Part shown: in pieces, positions 46,990 through 51,067 of the stretch
Numbering within the stretch: position 1 is the first letter of the stretch
Layout: each line of letters opens with the position of its first letter
DNA from: Nemertoderma westbladi
Taxonomy: Eukaryota > Xenacoelomorpha > Nemertodermatida > Nemertodermatidae
Assembly: GCA_032718475.1 (NCBI GenBank)
Contig: JAUCBJ010004713.1
Span: 1-51,067 of the forward strand
Reading direction: 5' to 3'
DNA: 51,067 nucleotides
Translations under genes and position numbers: made by a program
The notes under the pieces: model-generated
Seen by the model: the letters and a program-made list of their open reading frames with translations, nothing else
Told to the model about the DNA's origin: nothing
Database searches by the model: none

Positions 46990-48671
46990 ATTTCTATTCA
47001 GACATTTCTGACTCTAGCGGTATAGTGAGAACTGAAGATGGATTAGGGTCTCCAGCCCCACAAAGACACAGCCTATGGATGAATAGTACATACGTACATC
47101 GGCCAAGTTTCATCTTGAATAACGGATAACGAAATGAGAGACGGATCTCACTTTCAGAAATTTCGTCGTATAGCGGCAGACCGATTAAATCTCCCCCCCC
47201 CCCCCCCCCCCCCACAAAGACGCAGCATGTGGTCCAGAATATATGGCAAGATTCAGCTTAAACTGATTAAAATCAATGAGACGGGAGAATCTATTTACTT
47301 TCAGGCATAAAGTAGTCCTATAGCGGGTGACTGTTGAACTGATTTTCAACAAAACAAATTTTCAACTTGGCAGCTTTAAATTCGACAAAGTTATAAGCAT
47401 GTCAATATCCTAACGACGACAACGATTTCACTTTCAGACATTTGGCCCTCTAGCGGCAGACTGGAGAACTGCAGATGGATTCGCCTCCTTTGAAAGTCAC
47501 AGCTAATGGTCTAATACATATCTGCCAAGTTTCAGCTTAAACGGATTAAAAGCAAAGAAATGGGAGGGCATTTAATGTTTAGACATGTGGCCCTCTAGCG
47601 GGAGACCATTGCACTGATGGTGTCTGAAAGTCTCTCAAAAATCTCAACTTTTGCTCATATTGATACCTACAAATTTTCAACTTGGCAGCTTTAAATCCGA
47701 CAAAGTTATTAGCATGTCAAAATCGTAACGACGACAACGATTTCACTTTCAGACCTTTGGCCCTCTAGCGGCAGACTGGAGAACTGCAGATGGATTCGCC
47801 TCCTTTGAAAGTCACAGCTAATGGTCTAATACATATCTGCCAAGTTTCAGCTTAAACGGATTAAAAGCAAAGAAATGGGAGGGCATTTAATGTTTAGACA
47901 TGTGGCCCTCTAGCGGGAGACCATTGCACTGATGGTGTCTGAAAGTCTCTCAAAAATCTCAACTTTTGCTCATATTGATACCTACAAATTTTCAACTTGG
48001 CAGCTTTAAATCCGACAAAGTTATAAGCATGTCAATATCATAACGACGACAACGATTTCACTTTCAGACATTTGGCCCTCTAGCGGCAGACTGGAGAACT
48101 GCAGATGGATTCGCCTCCTTTGAAAGTCACAGCTAATGGTCTAATACATATCTGCCAAGTTTCAGCTTAAACGGATTAAAAGCAAAGAAATGGGAGGGCA
48201 TTTAATGTTTAGACATGTGGCCCTCTAGCGGGAGACCATTGCACTGATGGTGTCTGAAAGTCTCTCAAAAATCTCAACTTTTGCTCATATTGATACCTAC
48301 AAATTTTCAACTTGGCAGCTTTAAATCCGACAAAGTTATTAGCATGTCAAAATCGTAACGACGACAACGATTTCACTTTCAGACCTTTGGCCCTCTAGCG
48401 GCAGACTGGAGAACTGCAGATGGATTCGCCTCCTTTGAAAGTCACAGCTAATGGTCTAATACATATCTGCCAAGTTTCAGCTTAAACGGATTAAAAGCAA
48501 AGAAATGGGAGGGCATTTAATGTTTAGACATGTGGCCCTCTAGCGGGAGACCATTGCACTGATGGTGTCTGAAAGTCTCTCAAAAATCTCAACTTTTGCT
48601 CATATTGATACCTACAAATTTTCAACTCGGCAGCTTTAAATCCGACAAAGTTATTAGCATGTCAAAATCGT
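46990..48671. repeat. 315-bp tandem repeat with two-unit higher order
   Basis: tagcggcagactgg recurs at 47451, 47766, 48081 and 48396, exactly 315 bp apart. Units alternate between two versions (gtcaatatc with acatttgg; gtcaaaatcg with acctttgg), giving a 630-bp dimer. Each 315-bp unit holds two related halves, one with tagcggcagac and one with tagcgggagac, so the ancestral unit was about 150 bp. Diverged single units extend left to about 46990. It runs into the (gacgac)n transposon end. Confidence 0.9.
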
Positions 48672-48802
48672 AACGACGACGACAACGACGACGACGACGA
48701 CGACGACAACGACGACGACGACAACTATTTGCATAAATTGACCCACCCCCTAACAGTGTCAATTCGCTAAGGCTCCGCCAACTTCGTGGCTCGCCCCACA
48801 AA
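48672..48802. mobile_element. Transposon terminus with (acg)n subterminal repeat
   Basis: A (gacgac)n stretch (48672-48722) is followed by a unique link and then gctaaggctccgccaacttc and gtggctcgcccca. This is the inverted partner of the end at 43446. Confidence 0.65.
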
Positions 48803-48842
48803 CTATCAGGTACAGTAGTATTTCCAGGTCTATCTTTTACCT

Positions 48843-48915
48843 GAGCCGCTAGCTGAATGGTTAGAGCGTCAGACTTCCAACCCAGAGGTCACCAGTTCGA
48901 TCCCACCTGGACGTC
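48843..48915 (+). repeat. tRNA-derived sequence, probable SINE head
   Basis: An A-box-like tagctgaatggttagagc at 48850 and a B-box-like agttcgatccc at 48894 have normal tRNA spacing, and the loop cttccaa sits where an anticodon loop would be. The anticodon and T stems do not pair well, so a working tRNA is unlikely. A SINE head or tRNA pseudogene fits better. Confidence 0.5.
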
Positions 48916-50817
48916 ATTGTCGACTTTGAAAAGGCTGTGCCCAACGAAAAATTATATTAAAATACCCCAATAAATGACAAATAATTTAACGGAAAGATAC
49001 AATTGTAAAAATAGGGACAAAATATTAGTCATAGATATTATAGGGAATCGCAGAGTCTGTTTGTTTGTCTGTCTGTTTATGTTATAAAGACGTCTGCGCT
49101 ACCGTATATCAATTGAAAAGCTACTAAACAAATGGAAGCATTGAATTCTCTTTCTATATAAATTATTAATATCCAATTTCTCTATTGTTTAGCGGTTAAC
49201 CTATGTGTTCCCACTCAATATTACTTTGAGATAATAGATTTCACTACGTCTCACAAATAAACCGGCTTTATTAAGAGATTAATATTCAGAAGCAATTAAA
49301 TGATGATGCGGTGGAAGTGTGGTGGTGATGGGCTCTCAGGTTGTGCGCAAGTGCAGTAAAACAAACTTCCTAACTCCGATTAATTCCGCTGAGAGCGAAG
49401 CTCAACGCACAAGTAGGTTAGTTAGCTTTGTCCGATATTGCTATTTCTTTATATGGGGGGGTTGTTATAGCTTACCCACCCAGAGAGCTAGCCGAGCTAC
49501 CTACAGTATATTGATTCAAGTCATAAAAAGCATCCTAAAGCCTCTCTCTGTGTGTGTGTAATTCTACCTGTGGATAAAATTTATTAATTTCTCTTGTGTT
49601 ATACTGTATATCAGTTCGTGAGGCTCTGTGCTGTGTGCTAAGGTTCGCTTCAGTGAAGGCTGAATGAATGATGTACGCCATCGATTATTGCGGTGCCTCG
49701 TGCCTTGTGCGGTGGTTCCAGATGTTGAATATCCGTTGCAATGAGAAGTTGGTGAACATTATAACATTGTATTATAACATATTTTATGTTTCATATTATT
49801 GATTGTAAGTTTCGCATTCGCGAATAAAACTACTTCGTTTTGTTCTAACGAAATATATCTTCTCCGTAAAGAGTGGCATTTACTTTTTGTTATGGCCTGA
49901 TATTCGAATATATAGAATAACGATCAACTTTATGAACATCGATACATTTTTTAGTTTATTTATGCTTTTTTGATAGAATGTCATGATAGTTGTAATTAAA
50001 ATTTTAAGCACCCACATCTGTAACCTTATGTCAGCACATTTGGTGTTGGTTCCTCCAGACCCATTAAATTGTGGTGCCAGGTAATTAGGTTCCTTTTCTG
50101 ATCGATGTTGGTGGTTCATGAATTATTTCTCTTGAGAAATTATCATCTATATTTTGGTGCAAAACTCCTTCCATTATAGGATTAAGGTACCGGTACCCTC
50201 AGCGGCAGTAGTGTCGCCTCAAGGGATTAATTTCTGTATGAAATCTGACATCTGCGTCACTGGCGAGGTTTTATAAACATTCTTGGTATACGGGCCGTGA
50301 TTCTTCATCATTTATACCTACAGTAACTGTCCCCTCCAGCTCCGTATTGTTGTTCGCAATCATGTAAATTAGTTTTCCAATTTATAAATCTTACAATTTC
50401 AGTCGAATTAATTTATTTTACTCGATACCTCGGTTTTCATTAGATTATATTGCAACATTTGTACTTCCAGTTTATATAGAAGTTAAACTAGAGAGCCAGC
50501 AAGCTGGCTATAAGAGGACCGTCAGACCATAAGAAGGACAGTTGACAGTTCGTCGAATTTTTTTTGACAAAATGTCATTGTACAGTTTGGTGAACTGTAC
50601 CGGTACCGCTGATATCAGACTTTTGCAAAAAAAATTTCACGCCAATAGCAATGTGCTTAAAAATACAGACAAACAAACAAACAGACGCTTTTTTGACAGC
50701 AATAAGCCCTAACGGTCTTCTAATAAAGTCCCTCTCTCTTGGTAGTTACCTTAATGCAGGGAAGATGCCAGTGACGCAACCACAGGGGGGCACACGTCCT
50801 TCTCATTTTTCAGGTAA
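48916..50817. other. Sequence upstream of Ig1a, no recognised exon
   Basis: It contains gtttgtttgtctgtctgttt at 49059, typical of dispersed repeats, and AT-rich stretches. I searched for a signal-peptide exon on the minus strand and found none I could support. Confidence 0.4.

Positions 50818-50869
<52 letters not shown>
50818..50869. repeat. Very long poly-G tract (~52)
   Basis: An uninterrupted G run of about 52 bases, followed by caccatgtcatatgcccccg. It is expected to form G-quadruplexes on the plus strand. Its length should be treated with caution because long homopolymers are error-prone. Confidence 0.9.
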
Positions 50870-50872
<3 letters not shown>

Positions 50873-51067
50873 CATGTCATATGCCCCCGCCCCCGGCACT
50901 TTTTATATTCAATTAATTTAAAAGTCAAATAATCTTAATAAATTCTGATCGAGTACCAAACCCCGTAAGGATGGAGGTGAAACCATCTCAGTTTCAACTT
51001 TCATGAAAATATCATTAAGATTTGTAGAACTATCTTTTTTTTTTTTTTGTACTTTCGGGAAAATGAC

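Noticed and set aside
43446-48802. A single 5.3-kb transposon carrying the Ig1a exon
   Set aside because: There is no transposase between the ends, the exon fits the Dscam gene in phase and order, and both ends have their own different subterminal repeats. Two separate insertions are simpler.
48843-48915. Functional tRNA gene
   Set aside because: A and B boxes are present, but the anticodon and T stems do not pair.
50651-50932. Plus-strand frame with a polyglycine stretch
   Set aside because: The glycine run is a translated poly-G tract, and the flanks show no conserved domain.

Overview
This is non-coding-rich animal genomic DNA from an unidentified bilaterian, probably an aquatic invertebrate. 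It has AT-rich introns, several non-LTR retrotransposon remnants, MITE-like inverted repeats, long poly-G tracts and very large minisatellites. The only host gene I can support is the N-terminal ectodomain of a Dscam (Down syndrome cell adhesion molecule) homologue on the minus strand. It spans about 43 kb as seven exons, in transcript order 46770-46571, 39226-39076, 31170-31009, 14613-14464, 7607-7454, 6181-5973 and 4188-4000. Every junction has a GT donor and an AG acceptor. The phases join without a break (0-end/0-start, then 1/1, 1/1, 1/1, 2/2, 1/1) to give a 1215-nt, 405-codon open frame that encodes Ig1 to Ig4. Each Ig domain keeps its two cysteines and a core tryptophan. The signal-peptide exon and everything after Ig4 were not found and probably lie outside the window.

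The striking feature is the relation between the exons and the tandem repeats. In four of the seven exons, the last tens of bases of the exon plus its 5' splice site have been tandemly duplicated into the start of the following intron. There is one extra partial 44-bp copy after the Ig2a exon. About 90 copies (59-bp units grading into 32-bp units, 3.1 kb) follow Ig2b. Exactly 37 x 46 bp follow the Ig3b/4a exon, and 4 x 50 bp follow Ig4b. Each unit in the three larger arrays carries its own GTAAGT or GTGAGT donor. The array between the Ig4a and Ig4b exons makes up about 95% of that intron; without it the intron would be about 82 nt long. I think these 5'-splice-site-seeded minisatellites are the most interesting thing here.

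Layout: 1-3750 holds intergenic or downstream intron sequence with a perfect hairpin (1744-1855) and a G-rich foldback-like element (2044-3222). 3768-7607 holds Ig4b, Ig4a/3b and Ig3a with two donor-derived arrays and a MITE. 7608-11260 is intron with a LINE remnant. 11351-14613 holds a donor-derived array and the Ig2b exon. 15129-29021 is a 13.9-kb, 34-bp minisatellite inside the Ig2 intron with internal higher-order duplications. 29022-39226 holds MITE copies, the Ig2a exon, 46-bp and 22-bp minisatellites and the Ig1b exon. 39227-46570 is intron with a nested pair of LINEs and a transposon end. 46571-46770 is Ig1a. 46990-48800 is a 315-bp tandem repeat ending in a transposon terminus. 48801-51067 is repeat-rich sequence with a 52-base poly-G run.
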